Notes: generated by a model not told the origin, from the letters alone. A stretch of DNA of 64,000 nucleotides from Chitinophaga pinensis (GCF_007896845.1 NZ_VOHS01000008.1:124001-188000), one strand, 5' to 3'; shown: positions 33,669-43,413, counted from the first letter of the stretch. Program-made: numbers and translations.

Positions 33669-36600
33669 TTAAAATACAGATACTTTTCCGCCTAAAATCG
33701 ATGTTTTACCATTCGCTGTTACCAAAATACTATATATATACATTCCAGGCGGCACCCTTGCTTTGGAATCATTGGTTCCGTCCCAGGATGCCCCTACATA
33801 ACGGCTACCACCGTCATTTATTGTATGACGCATAGTTTTTATTTGTTGCCCTGTTATCGTGTAAATCCGCACGATTACATCCAGTACCTGATTCTGTTGA
33901 TTATGCTCAAACGTGAACTGTGTCTGGTCGTGAAACGGATTTGGATAACAACTGGCCTTTCCCACCGTCATCCCGGATGACTTTATCACCCGGAACTGCA
34001 ATGTGGCCTTACCTGAGTTGTTATGAGTATCCCAGGCCCTGATAGCCATTGTATGCGGACCTTCTGTAAGATTGTACAGAGGAAACCGCACCTGACCTTC
34101 CTGATAGCTGTCAGTTGTGGCTTCGAAGAAGTTGTTCAGTATGTAATACTGTCCTTCATCATTGTCAAGCGTCGCGATCAGATCATGCCCGATCCCATAG
34201 CCGGAAGTATTGATGCCCTGATCATCTTTCAGATGCAACAACAGTACCGGATTCTCACCGGTAAGCCCTCCGTTACGGAAATACTCATTGTCCAGATATG
34301 CTTTAATAACAGGTCCCGACTCATCTTGTTCAATGTCATCGGCCGTACCACCTATCTGTATACCAGCGTAAGCGCCGCCTGCTGCCATTATACTGTTGGC
34401 CGCATAGAAGCTCAGAGTACCGGCACCCGACTGGTAGTCAATATCTGCAGGCACCACAAATGTGCAGGAGAACTGACCATTCTCAACATGCTGCCGGCCA
34501 CGGTAAAGGATGTTCTGTTGCTGATAATAAGCTGCTTTTGTACTCCCGGCATCATTGCCAAGTGTATATTGCAAAGCAGGTTTATCATACACAGTGGTGT
34601 ACAGGATACCCTTGTAATTATCCTGCCGTACCCCCTGTTCATCTTCCAGATGGCCTTTCACGGTATACTTACCCATGGCTTTCAGGGTATCAGGAATATC
34701 GCTGACGGCTTTCCCGTTGATAGAATCTGTTACCACATGATATTGCGGAAATGCCAGTGTCAGTGCAGGATCTCCCAGCAACTGGAACTTCCGGTTATTC
34801 GGAATATCAATGAGTGTTGCATATGTCTGATTTTTTGCCTGCATGGCCGCTTCTCCAAGCGTGGGCATACGACCATCTTCACGAGGTTTCAGCAGCTTTT
34901 CCAGATAGTTAGCATTCATCACTTTGTTGGATGCAGAGAATACCGTCCGTGTGGTAGTCATCAATGCAATACCACCACCCTGCTCCTTCAGCAATAACTT
35001 TTCTCCCAGGGAAACATAGGCCGGGTTATCAAAGGGTGCAAAATCGCAAGTTGCAGTGATAAACAACGGCAGTCTGCCATCATTTTTCCAGTTATCCAAA
35101 GAACTTTCTTCAAGAATGACTTCTTCTGCCAGCCGGGAATAGCTACCATGGCCCGTATAGTTCCATATCAGCGTACCGTCAAAAATATCTTCTGCGATAG
35201 CTGTATTGACCGCAGGATAACGGCTGCCACCTGCATCAGCTATTTTCGGATAGGCATCGAGGTATATTTTTTTGATATTACCTGCCGGCCACTGTGCACG
35301 CACGATCTCACTCATACGCTCAGCATCCTGCAAATGTAGATTATCATCGCCATCATCTGCTACGACAGTGATATGTTGTTGCCAGCGGCCGTAATTAGCC
35401 GGCACATTATATCCTATGATCTTATTCACTACGGTTTCTGCCTGCGAAGGCTGTTGCACAGGCAAGCGGCCTATTGCTACATCCAGCAGATTGACTCTGC
35501 CATTATCGTTGATATCATCCGCATCATCCAGAAAACCGAAAAAGTCATCCGAAGGATAGGCATATACAGGATCTGTAGAGACGGAGCTTTGCCAGGTCGG
35601 AACCATGTTCGTATTGCCTGCTATCCTGTTTTTATAGTCATAGGATGCATCTCCGAACAACAACAGATATTGCAGGCCTCCACGGTCATGACACATCTTC
35701 ACAAAGTCTCTGATGGCTGTCGGATCTGGTGAACCGGAAGCAAATTCGTTATAGATCTCCTTCACCGTTACTACCCTTACATTCAGACCATCATGTGTAC
35801 CATGCCATGCCGCGAGTTTAGCAGCTGCTGACTGTAATGATGTTGTAGTCACTATCAACATGTCTGCGCCACTGATGTCGTGTAAGTCCTGATTAGGTAC
35901 TACTCCGCCATTGATAAGGGGCATATTCTGTTTTCCGTCGAATGCCACATATTCATGTAATGTGCTGCAATCTCTTGAAAAAGTAAGCGTCGTACCAATG
36001 AGTTGCGTAGTAATCCTTACCGGCGACAACGGTGATGTCACATCCAGAACGATTGTCGCACTATTTGCTTCTCCGATGCGATATTGGGCGATCTGTCCCG
36101 GCGCAACCGATGTTGCATCCCGGAAAGAAAGCTGATCAGCGCCTCCCATTTTCAACTGATAACGGGCCTGTACACTGATATAGTCCAGCCATCCCTGAGC
36201 TCCGCCGCCACCAGGTGTGAATGAACATTCGACCGGCAGCATATTGCCTGAATAGGCAGCCGTATAATAGCCTGAGGCCACTGCTGCAAAGGATTCAAAT
36301 ATATTACCACTGACCGGAGACAGATTAAGCGTGCCAGAGACACTATTCCCGATCCTTAATGAAAATCTGCTGGTACTGGTGCCTCTTGCAGCTACTCTTA
36401 CTCCTACTTTCAGAGACGTGGGATCCTGTTCCATTGGAAATGATACCCCAAAAGATGGTTTTAAGCTACTGAAATTAGTACCCCACCATTGCTTTCCACT
36501 ACTGAGGAAATTAATACTATCATTCTCATACCATACGCGATAATCGTAGCTATTTACAGTAACAGTGGCTGCCGGTACAGCCGGATCCCGGTCAATTCTT

Positions 36601-37025
36601 TTTCCCGGACCATTTCCGATCCTCACAAAATACCACGCGGTATCAGTATACAGGTTAGTAGTCCTTGTAAAATTTCCTCCCTGATATTGCCAGCTGTGGG
36701 GGCCCGGCGCATAAAAAAACAGCGCATCACCCTGCTCCAAAAGGGCTACCTCCGGCAAATCGTCGTGCCTGCTGACAGCATTGCTTTCAGGCAACATTTG
36801 TCCTCCGGTACCATATAATCTTACTTCACTGAGACTACCACTGAGACCAATTCCGTTCAGCAGAGACTTATCTATTTTGTAGATGCCTTCCCGGGTTACA
36901 CCGAGCTTATACCAGCTCCCTTGGGAAAGCACTGAATGTGCAGCGTATGGACCACCTCTCCCTTTCGCTCCTGCTACCGGCAGGTAACAGGCAAGTAATA
37001 AACAGAAGAAGGCGGTTATCTTCAT
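33669..37025 (-). CDS. porU: Type IX secretion system sortase PorU (C25 gingipain-like)
   Basis: Cysteine protease/sortase that removes the C-terminal signal of type IX substrates and attaches them to the cell surface. The 1118-residue product has a signal peptide (MKITAFFCLLLACYLPVAGA), long beta-rich N-terminal region, and a C25 catalytic domain (about 390-760) with catalytic His in YTGHGSYS (near 625) and Cys in TATCDFAPFDN (near 659). It ends in a sorting-like C-terminal domain (about 1035-1118, CYPNPFHDQT ... GMYIYSI). Start at 37025: the next in-frame ATG upstream lies within the promoter box. Confidence 0.93.
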   Translation of the reverse strand: MKITAFFCLLLACYLPVAGAKGRGGPYAAHSVLSQGSWYKLGVTREGIYKIDKSLLNGIGLSGSLSEVRLYGTGGQMLPESNAVSRHDDLPEVALLEQGDALFFYAPGPHSWQYQGGNFTRTTNLYTDTAWYFVRIGNGPGKRIDRDPAVPAATVTVNSYDYRVWYENDSINFLSSGKQWWGTNFSSLKPSFGVSFPMEQDPTSLKVGVRVAARGTSTSRFSLRIGNSVSGTLNLSPVSGNIFESFAAVASGYYTAAYSGNMLPVECSFTPGGGGAQGWLDYISVQARYQLKMGGADQLSFRDATSVAPGQIAQYRIGEANSATIVLDVTSPLSPVRITTQLIGTTLTFSRDCSTLHEYVAFDGKQNMPLINGGVVPNQDLHDISGADMLIVTTTSLQSAAAKLAAWHGTHDGLNVRVVTVKEIYNEFASGSPDPTAIRDFVKMCHDRGGLQYLLLFGDASYDYKNRIAGNTNMVPTWQSSVSTDPVYAYPSDDFFGFLDDADDINDNGRVNLLDVAIGRLPVQQPSQAETVVNKIIGYNVPANYGRWQQHITVVADDGDDNLHLQDAERMSEIVRAQWPAGNIKKIYLDAYPKIADAGGSRYPAVNTAIAEDIFDGTLIWNYTGHGSYSRLAEEVILEESSLDNWKNDGRLPLFITATCDFAPFDNPAYVSLGEKLLLKEQGGGIALMTTTRTVFSASNKVMNANYLEKLLKPREDGRMPTLGEAAMQAKNQTYATLIDIPNNRKFQLLGDPALTLAFPQYHVVTDSINGKAVSDIPDTLKAMGKYTVKGHLEDEQGVRQDNYKGILYTTVYDKPALQYTLGNDAGSTKAAYYQQQNILYRGRQHVENGQFSCTFVVPADIDYQSGAGTLSFYAANSIMAAGGAYAGIQIGGTADDIEQDESGPVIKAYLDNEYFRNGGLTGENPVLLLHLKDDQGINTSGYGIGHDLIATLDNDEGQYYILNNFFEATTDSYQEGQVRFPLYNLTEGPHTMAIRAWDTHNNSGKATLQFRVIKSSGMTVGKASCYPNPFHDQTQFTFEHNQQNQVLDVIVRIYTITGQQIKTMRHTINDGGSRYVGASWDGTNDSKARVPPGMYIYSILVTANGKTSILGGKVSVF

Positions 37026-37039
37026 TGTGGTTATTTGCG

Positions 37040-37047
37040 CAAACATA
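37040..37047 (-). promoter_or_regulatory. -7 box for porU
   Basis: Minus-strand TATGTTTG, a perfect TAnnTTTG match, 14 bases before the porU ATG. The short leader supports the chosen start. Confidence 0.5.
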
Positions 37048-37374
37048 ATAATTATAAAATATATTTATAGGGCGAAATCAGCCAATAGACCGGTTGTCAC
37101 AAAATGTCTGCATGGGACGGTCTGATTGTATTTCAGCTTTTTATAACATGTGAAGATACACAGGCGGGACATTTTATGACATAGTATTTCCTGTGAGTAT
37201 AATAAGTAGTGGTACTGCGGCGTTCTATTATCGGTCGTTGTTGCCTGTAGCCAGTGAAATAAAAGATGAATTATCGGGACTGATAACCGGAACAGGAAAT
37301 TCGTATATTTACGTACCCGGGGGATCGCAAAAAAGGAAGTAATGGAGTGATATGTATGTAGTAACCATATATCT

Positions 37375-37527
37375 ATGAATCATAAAACCAACGCCAGCTA
37401 CTACCAGACAGCCACCAAAAAGCCATTGGCAGGGATTACAGTTAAGATTAACTTAATACGTAGTTCGGTCCGCCGTGAGAAATACAAGCAACTGAATATC
37501 AATCATATAAACTCTATGAACCGGTGA
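37375..37527 (+). CDS. Possible 50-residue basic small protein
   Basis: An ATG-started frame encodes 50 residues with many Lys, Arg and Asn, including KKPLAGITVKINLIRSSVRR and a QLNINHINSMNR tail. A partial promoter-like TATATTTA lies at 37304-37311. The frame is not preceded by a clear ribosome site and has no recognised family. It could be a leader peptide or a chance frame in a long regulatory region. Confidence 0.25.
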   Translation: MNHKTNASYYQTATKKPLAGITVKINLIRSSVRREKYKQLNINHINSMNR

Positions 37528-37569
37528 ACGCTTACAGATTAATTATTTTTACTATAAAATAAAATATCC

Positions 37570-37577
37570 TACATTTG
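37570..37577 (+). promoter_or_regulatory. -7 box for gldJ
   Basis: TACATTTG, a perfect TAnnTTTG, 37 bases before the gldJ ATG. Confidence 0.6.
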
Positions 37578-37614
37578 CGTTTACCATTAACATCAAATAA
37601 AAAAGCTGAATCGC

Positions 37615-39147
37615 ATGCATAGATTAACCTCTGTCTCAATGCTCTTAGGCGCCAGTATAATCCTGTCAATGTCCGCATGTTCATTTGGCAAGAAAAAGGA
37701 GAAATCCACTGCTACTGGCTGGAATTACAATGATCCTAAGATGGGTGGTTTCAGTGTGGCCAAAAATAAGGACCAGCAGACTGGTCCGGGTCTTGTTTTC
37801 GTGCAGGGCGGTACTTTCGCCATGGGAGCGACTGAACAGGACGTAATGGCTGACTGGAATAACATCCCAAGACGTATTACTGTTTCTTCCTTCTACATCG
37901 ATGAAACGGAAGTGGCGAACGTTCACTACCGCGAGTACCTCTTCTGGTTACGCCGTATGTACGATGAGTCTTTCCCTGAAGTATACCGCAAAGCTTTACC
38001 AGATACGCTGGTATGGCGTAGCGAATTGGCTTATAACGAGCCACTGGTAGAATACTACTTCCGTCACCCTGCCTATAATGATTATCCGGTAGTAGGTGTG
38101 AACTGGAAACAAGCCGTTGACTATTGTAAATGGCGTTCTAACCGTGTGAACGAAAAAATGCTGATCGATAAAGGTCTGCTGTCTCAGAATGATACTAAAA
38201 ATCAGGCTGATGATAACACCTTCGATACCAAAGCATATACTGCAGGTCTGTATGAAGGTATCCCTGGTAAAATGTCAAAATCTACCAAGGAGCAGTTCAG
38301 AAACGCAGATGGTTCTCCTCGTACCGCTCAATTTGAAGATGGTGTAATGTTGCCAAACTACCGCCTCCCGACAGAAGCTGAGTGGGAATACGCAGCACTC
38401 GGTTACATCGGTCAGAACCCTGGCCCTTCCAAGAAAGAAGGTAAACGTGGTGAGGAGTTGATCATGAACAAACAGGTTTATTCCTGGGGTACCAACAACA
38501 GCGGTCTGAGAGATATCCGCCGTGGTGCATGGCAAGGTCAGTTCCTTGCGAACTTCAAACGTGGTTCCGGTGATAACATGGGTATGGCTGGTGGTCTGAA
38601 TGACCGTGCATCTATCCCAGGTCCGGTAATCGCATTCTTCCCGAACACTTTCGGTATCTATAATATGTCAGGTAACGTGAGCGAGTGGGTACTGGACGTT
38701 TATCGTCCGCTGAACCCAATCGATGGTGATGACTTCAACTACTTCCGTGGTAACAAATTCCAGACTACCTATATGAACGGCGAAAACGAGCCTGAAAAAG
38801 ATAGCCTGGGTCACCTGAAAATGCGTGATGTAACTGACGAAGAAAGTGCTAACCGTCTGAACTACCAGAAAGGTGATGTTATCAACTACCTCGATGGTGA
38901 CTCCCTCTCTAACGTAGAATATGGTTACGGTATCACTTCCCTGATCAACGATAAATCTCACGTTGTAAAAGGTGGTAGCTGGAACGACCGCGCTTACTGG
39001 CTGTCTCCAGGTGCACGTCGCTACATGCAGGAAGATATGGCAACTAACACAGTAGGTTTCCGTTGTGCAATGGACCGTGTGGGTAGCCCTGAAGGTAACA
39101 AGTTCAAAACTGGTCAGCTGTTCAAAAAACAACGCCAGAAAAGATAG
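37615..39147 (+). CDS. gldJ: Gliding motility lipoprotein GldJ (SUMF1-like fold)
   Basis: Outer membrane-associated lipoprotein needed for gliding and type IX secretion, a component of the GldK/GldJ ring and helical track. The 510-residue product has lipobox LSMSAC (Cys 22). A formylglycine-generating-enzyme-like fold follows (about 60-490) with GGTFAMGATEQD, RLPTEAEWEYAA, GNVSEWVLD and VKGGSWNDRAYW. Codon use is strongly biased (GGT, AAC, CTG, CGT), as for abundant proteins. It is divergent from porU/porV, a neighbourhood known in gliding Bacteroidota. GldK is the closest alternative. Confidence 0.9.
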   Translation: MHRLTSVSMLLGASIILSMSACSFGKKKEKSTATGWNYNDPKMGGFSVAKNKDQQTGPGLVFVQGGTFAMGATEQDVMADWNNIPRRITVSSFYIDETEVANVHYREYLFWLRRMYDESFPEVYRKALPDTLVWRSELAYNEPLVEYYFRHPAYNDYPVVGVNWKQAVDYCKWRSNRVNEKMLIDKGLLSQNDTKNQADDNTFDTKAYTAGLYEGIPGKMSKSTKEQFRNADGSPRTAQFEDGVMLPNYRLPTEAEWEYAALGYIGQNPGPSKKEGKRGEELIMNKQVYSWGTNNSGLRDIRRGAWQGQFLANFKRGSGDNMGMAGGLNDRASIPGPVIAFFPNTFGIYNMSGNVSEWVLDVYRPLNPIDGDDFNYFRGNKFQTTYMNGENEPEKDSLGHLKMRDVTDEESANRLNYQKGDVINYLDGDSLSNVEYGYGITSLINDKSHVVKGGSWNDRAYWLSPGARRYMQEDMATNTVGFRCAMDRVGSPEGNKFKTGQLFKKQRQKR

Positions 39148-39166
39148 TGCTGCACACAGCGCATAC

Positions 39167-39199
39167 AAAAAAGCCCTCCTGAATCAGGAGGGCTTTTTT
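39167..39199. terminator. Bidirectional terminator between gldJ and bcp
   Basis: Arms 39167-39182 and 39184-39199 (AAAAAAGCCCTCCTGA and its complement), one base apart, with A6 and T6 tails. Confidence 0.93.
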
Positions 39200-39227
39200 A
39201 TTTTATCAATAGCTCATAAGCTTTCGC

Positions 39228-39689
39228 TTATTGCCAGATCTCAAGGATCTCTTCTGTATGATTCTTTGTATCAGGCTTGACAATGATCTTATCTATTACT
39301 CCCTTTTCATTGATCAGGAAAGTCGTACGATGTGTGCCGTCAAAAATACGTCCCATGAACTTCTTTTCACCCCATACCCCGTATTGTGTATGTATCGTTC
39401 TGTCTTCGTCTGCCAGTAATGGGAAAGGCAGGTCATATTTCTCGGTGAACTTCTGATGCCTTTTCTCACTGTCTGTGCTAACACCTACCACTGCAAACCC
39501 CTTCTTCAGCAAAGCCTGATAATTGTCTCTCAGGTTACATGCCTGTGCGGTACAACCCGGCGTCATGTCTTTCGGATAAAAATAGAGGATCACCTTCTTT
39601 CCTTTCAGATCTGTCAGAGATACCTGCTTTCCTTCCTGGTCAATGCCCTTAAATACAGGCGCCTTGTCCCCTTCTTTCAAATGTGTCAT
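39228..39689 (-). CDS. bcp: Thioredoxin-dependent thiol peroxidase (Bcp/PrxQ)
   Basis: Reduces peroxides using thioredoxin. The 153-residue protein has the atypical 2-Cys PrxQ pair, Cys 46 and Cys 51, in PGCTAQACNLRD. It also has the RRTTFLI-type segment (THRTTFLINEKG) near the C-terminus. It follows the M23 peptidase gene by 18 bases in the same direction and is convergent with gldJ. Confidence 0.95.
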   Translation of the reverse strand: MTHLKEGDKAPVFKGIDQEGKQVSLTDLKGKKVILYFYPKDMTPGCTAQACNLRDNYQALLKKGFAVVGVSTDSEKRHQKFTEKYDLPFPLLADEDRTIHTQYGVWGEKKFMGRIFDGTHRTTFLINEKGVIDKIIVKPDTKNHTEEILEIWQ

Positions 39690-39707
39690 TCTTTACTCTG
39701 TGCTTTT

Positions 39708-41405
39708 CTATCTTGTAAAAGTAATCGTCTGTTCTTTTGTATTACCGGCAAGGTCAGTCACCAGTAAACGCAGACTGTGTTTACCAGCCTTACAATGCTC
39801 GTCAAACGTATAAGTAATCGTATTGCCCTTACGGGAGAACATCAACCATTTACCATCCAGTTCTGCCTTGTAGGCTTTAATACCGGAATTATCGCTGATC
39901 GTGAAAGAGAGTCTGGCTGCTTTGGACAGATTTGCGCCACTCTTTACACCACCCAGCAAGGCGATTTTAGGCATTACCGTATCTACTTCAAGGTGGAAGT
40001 TACCCAGCTCTCTGAACTCTCCGGTATACCAGCCATTATCCGGTTTGGTACCCACAATCGTCTCTCCCAGCCCTTCGCGGATCATTACGACCTTATTCTG
40101 CAAGGCTGCCGGAATAGCCCTGTCAGGCTTTATACGCAGGGTAAAATAATCATGCACCGGTATCACGGCTGTATGAAGACGGAAGATGGAAGAAACCGAT
40201 CTGGATTTCTCTCCTGCCGGAATTTCTGCATAGTTAAAGCAGATCCGGTCATATAATGCTTCTTCATCCAGCGAGAACTCTATCTGATTGTTTTCAAAGA
40301 TGTTTCTGGACTCCGCAAACATGGTATTGGCACATTTGGTAGGCTCTATCGCATCTCCACTCTGTTGCAGGGAAAACTTAACCGTTGTTGAATTGCCATA
40401 GGCATCCTTTACCAGCAATCTTACCGGATGGGCTGTGCCGTCAGACAGGTCAATAGTACCGTCTCCCTGTACATCCTTATAGATATCCAGCTTGTTGCCC
40501 GGTACGGAGAACAATAGCTGCATCCACGGACCACCACCTTTTTTCAGCTTATAATCTGTATGTGCGTTGATATATCTGGATTCATCAAAACCGATATTAT
40601 CGATCTGGAAGCCGCTGTTAGGCACATCCTTGTCAAACATCACGACTTCATAGATACCATAGCTATTAGGTGCATTACTCATGCGATCGACCGCATTCAG
40701 TCCGATACCCGCAACAGCAGCTCTCACCTTTACCACAGGCGTGGTGGTTACATACTCTCCCTCTACTTTCTTAACCGGCAGTATCAGTGGTGTCTGGTCA
40801 TAGACACTTCTGTCCATGTCATATATCGCGATTCTGGTTACCTCAGGCGCTTTTGTATCAGGAATATCGAAGCCGAACAGTAATGGGTTCAGTGGCTTCT
40901 CGGTATGTGTATCCCTGATCTCAAAGTGTACGTGCGGACCAGCGGAACCGCCGGTATTACCGCTCCACGCAATGAATTCTCCTTTTTTAACAGGGAACTT
41001 ATCAGCGGGGATCTTCAGGTCTGTCGCCCAGCTCTCCGCCGCATATTGCTGTTGTTTCACATACTGCTCCAATGCCGGAAAAAAACGGTTCAGGTGACCA
41101 TATGTGGTGGTATACCCGTTCGGGTGCGTAATGTAGACGATGTTACCATACCCTGTATGAGAAACGCCAATCCTGCTGACATAGCCATCTGCCGCTGCAT
41201 GTACGGGCAGGTTCTCCTGTTGCTGGGTCTTAATATCAATACCCGCGTGAAAATGGTTGGGACGAAGCTCTCCGTAATTACCCGCCAGTTGGATAGGCAC
41301 GTTCAGCGGATTGCGGAAATACCCCTGAGGATAGTTCTTTTCCGGTAATTGAGCGTGTAACAGCTGAGGCACCAGGATGCATAACCCGAATATTCGTTTT
41401 ATCAT
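39708..41405 (-). CDS. Exported M23-family peptidoglycan endopeptidase
   Basis: A 565-residue exported protein: signal peptide (MIKRIFGLCILVPQLLHAQ), then at its N-terminal end an M23 domain (about 30-190) with intact zinc motifs NHFHAGIDI and HVHFEIRD. About 370 residues of beta-rich, Ig-like modules follow to the C-terminus (KAGKHSLRLLVTDLAGNTKEQTI in pieces). Unlike the EnvC-like protein in this window it should be catalytically active on cross-bridges. A promoter box lies 4 bases before the ATG. Bcp is next in the same transcript. Confidence 0.9.
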   Translation of the reverse strand: MIKRIFGLCILVPQLLHAQLPEKNYPQGYFRNPLNVPIQLAGNYGELRPNHFHAGIDIKTQQQENLPVHAAADGYVSRIGVSHTGYGNIVYITHPNGYTTTYGHLNRFFPALEQYVKQQQYAAESWATDLKIPADKFPVKKGEFIAWSGNTGGSAGPHVHFEIRDTHTEKPLNPLLFGFDIPDTKAPEVTRIAIYDMDRSVYDQTPLILPVKKVEGEYVTTTPVVKVRAAVAGIGLNAVDRMSNAPNSYGIYEVVMFDKDVPNSGFQIDNIGFDESRYINAHTDYKLKKGGGPWMQLLFSVPGNKLDIYKDVQGDGTIDLSDGTAHPVRLLVKDAYGNSTTVKFSLQQSGDAIEPTKCANTMFAESRNIFENNQIEFSLDEEALYDRICFNYAEIPAGEKSRSVSSIFRLHTAVIPVHDYFTLRIKPDRAIPAALQNKVVMIREGLGETIVGTKPDNGWYTGEFRELGNFHLEVDTVMPKIALLGGVKSGANLSKAARLSFTISDNSGIKAYKAELDGKWLMFSRKGNTITYTFDEHCKAGKHSLRLLVTDLAGNTKEQTITFTR

Positions 41406-41409
41406 GACG

Positions 41410-41417
41410 CAAAAATA
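41410..41417 (-). promoter_or_regulatory. -7 box for the M23 peptidase gene
   Basis: Minus-strand TATTTTTG matches TAnnTTTG and ends 4 bases ahead of the ATG. It suggests a leaderless message, as for dut. Confidence 0.45.
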
Positions 41418-41437
41418 AGGTGATTTAAATGATTGCC

Positions 41438-41445
41438 TACATTTG
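41438..41445 (+). promoter_or_regulatory. -7 box for the sensor kinase gene
   Basis: TACATTTG, a perfect match, 22 bases before the ATG at 41468. It overlaps codons of any start placed further upstream. Confidence 0.6.
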
Positions 41446-41467
41446 TAATAACCAGAATCTCTTCATT

Positions 41468-42610
41468 ATGAAAGGTAGAGTTAGTCAGGTGCTTATACAT
41501 ATTACCGGTTGTGTGATCTTTCTGGCGCTGCCGATCGTGTTTTCACCGGATGCCAGCAATCTGTCAGACCTGTGGAGATACCCGCCTGCCCTGAAGGATT
41601 TTCTGGTATATCTTGTCATACTGCTATTCTTCTATTTCAATTATTTCGTACTGATCCCACAGTATTACTTCCGTAAGAAATATCTGGCGTTCTTTCTGAT
41701 TTCTCTGGTCTGCTTCACCGTAATTGTGCTTTTACCCAATATGCTGGTAGACTTCAGAGGTGGTCCTCCCCGGGAAGGTTACGAGTGGCCGGCCAATAAT
41801 CCCATGCCGATGCCTTCAGACAGGCATCCACACGAAATGCAGCACTCCCCGATGGAACAGGCAGACGAAATGAGTCGTCAGGGTCCCGGAGCCATGCCGC
41901 AACATTACCATCAGACGGTATCCCGCTCCATTCTGCTGGATATCGGCCATCAGGTATTCCTCTTTCTGGCCGTATTTTTCTTTTCTCTTATACTTCGTAT
42001 CACTGACAGATGGCGACAAACAGAAAAGGAAAAACTCAATGCAGAGTTATCTTATCTGAAAGCACAGATCAATCCACATTTCCTGTTCAATATTCTGAAT
42101 ACCATCTACTCGCTGGCTGTCGAAAAATCAGATCAGACAAGCACGGCTGTCGTCAAGCTGTCACAAATGATGCGTTATGTAATCAGCGATGCCGGCCATC
42201 AGCTAGTGCCTTTATCCAAAGAAATTGACTATCTGTGTAATTATATTGAGTTACAGAAAATGCGTTTCGGTCATCAACTCCCACTGTCATTTACAGTAAC
42301 AGGGCAGGCTACGGGCCAACTGATTGCACCTCTGATACTCATCTCGTTTGTGGAGAATGCATTCAAACATGGTGTTAATGCAGCCGAAAATACAGACATT
42401 AAAATAGCGGTCAACATACTGGAAAATCAACTGCATTTTTCTGCGTTTAATAACAAGGTGACCATCAAAGAACTACCGGAAACAGAGAGTGGCATTGGTC
42501 TGGAAAACACGCGCAAACGCTTGCAGCTATTGTATCCTGCCAGTCATACACTGGTGATCAAAGATGACGCACGATATTTTGAAGTATCTCTTTCATTACA
42601 ACTATCATGA
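41468..42610 (+). CDS. LytS-type sensor histidine kinase with Met/His-rich outer loop
   Basis: A 380-residue sensor kinase: four membrane helices (about 8-26, 44-63, 72-92, 155-176), then a His_kinase domain with phosphoacceptor His 204 in QINPHFLFNILN and a HATPase with ISFVENAFKHG and GIGLENTRKRLQLLYP. Between helices 3 and 4 is a loop of about 60 residues facing outside. Residues 113-148 hold six Met and five His, suggestive of metal binding. Start at 41468; a start at 41429 would overlap the promoter box. It overlaps the regulator gene by 4 bases. Confidence 0.9.
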   Translation: MKGRVSQVLIHITGCVIFLALPIVFSPDASNLSDLWRYPPALKDFLVYLVILLFFYFNYFVLIPQYYFRKKYLAFFLISLVCFTVIVLLPNMLVDFRGGPPREGYEWPANNPMPMPSDRHPHEMQHSPMEQADEMSRQGPGAMPQHYHQTVSRSILLDIGHQVFLFLAVFFFSLILRITDRWRQTEKEKLNAELSYLKAQINPHFLFNILNTIYSLAVEKSDQTSTAVVKLSQMMRYVISDAGHQLVPLSKEIDYLCNYIELQKMRFGHQLPLSFTVTGQATGQLIAPLILISFVENAFKHGVNAAENTDIKIAVNILENQLHFSAFNNKVTIKELPETESGIGLENTRKRLQLLYPASHTLVIKDDARYFEVSLSLQLS

Positions 42611-43302
42611 CCATACAAGCGATCGCTATAGATGACGAATTACCTGCGCTGAAACTCATTGAAAACTTCTGCTCAAAAGTAGAAGGCATACAGTTACAGA
42701 AAACATTCAATGTACCGGCGGAGGCATTCAAACACATCGGGAAATATCCTGTCGATCTGCTGTTTCTTGATATTAATATGCCCTCCGTTACAGGTACAGA
42801 TTTCTATCGTTCCTTACAGCAGGAGGCCATGGTGATATTCACTACCGCACATGCAGAATATGCCGTAGAAGGATTTAATCTGAATGCAGTTGATTATCTG
42901 CTGAAGCCTTTTACATTCGAACGTTTCCAACAGGCAGTACAAAAGGCGCAACAGCTGATACTGTCACGGCAAACACATCCCACCGCCACGCCACCACTGA
43001 TATTCAGAGTGGACTACGGACTGACGAGGGTACAAGTCAGTGAGATACTTTTCATCGAAGGACTGGATGATTATCTGAAAATACATTTGCATCAGCAGCC
43101 TCCTCTCATCGTCAGAATGACTATGAAGGCTGTGATTGAAAAACTGCCGCCACAATCATTTATGCGTGTGCACAGATCTTATATAGTAGCACTCAGCCGT
43201 GTAGAGCAGGTACGCAACAAAACCATTTATATCGCAGGTCACGAGATTCCTGTCAGCAGTAGCTATGAAACGGCTTTCTTCAGCCAGTTTGGTCAACAGT
43301 GA
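42607..43302 (+). CDS. LytTR-type response regulator
   Basis: A 231-residue response regulator: receiver domain (about 3-120) with acidic pair D9/D10, phosphoacceptor Asp 55 in LLFLDINMPS and Lys in LLKPFTFERF. A LytTR DNA-binding domain follows (about 130-230) with FMRVHRSYIVAL. It overlaps the kinase stop by ATGA, so the pair is translationally coupled and functions as a two-component system. Candidate targets are the downstream dioxygenase gene or distant genes; no direct-repeat LytTR site is obvious. Confidence 0.93.
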   Translation: MTIQAIAIDDELPALKLIENFCSKVEGIQLQKTFNVPAEAFKHIGKYPVDLLFLDINMPSVTGTDFYRSLQQEAMVIFTTAHAEYAVEGFNLNAVDYLLKPFTFERFQQAVQKAQQLILSRQTHPTATPPLIFRVDYGLTRVQVSEILFIEGLDDYLKIHLHQQPPLIVRMTMKAVIEKLPPQSFMRVHRSYIVALSRVEQVRNKTIYIAGHEIPVSSSYETAFFSQFGQQ

Positions 43303-43413
43303 CGTATTCACCGCAACAAATACTGCCTTTACCTCAATCTTATGGCCATGTGCCGTAATAGGGAAATATTTGTGAGGGTAACGCAGTTATATCACTGACT
43401 AAACCAACTCACA

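Larger units (their letters stand above)
37026..37614. other. Long divergent intergenic region porU / gldJ
   Basis: Nearly 590 bases between divergent genes, the longest such gap here. It contains promoter boxes for porU (37040-37047) and gldJ (37570-37577), and a possible 50-codon frame (37375-37527). The rest is AT-rich without clear repeats. Confidence 0.6.
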
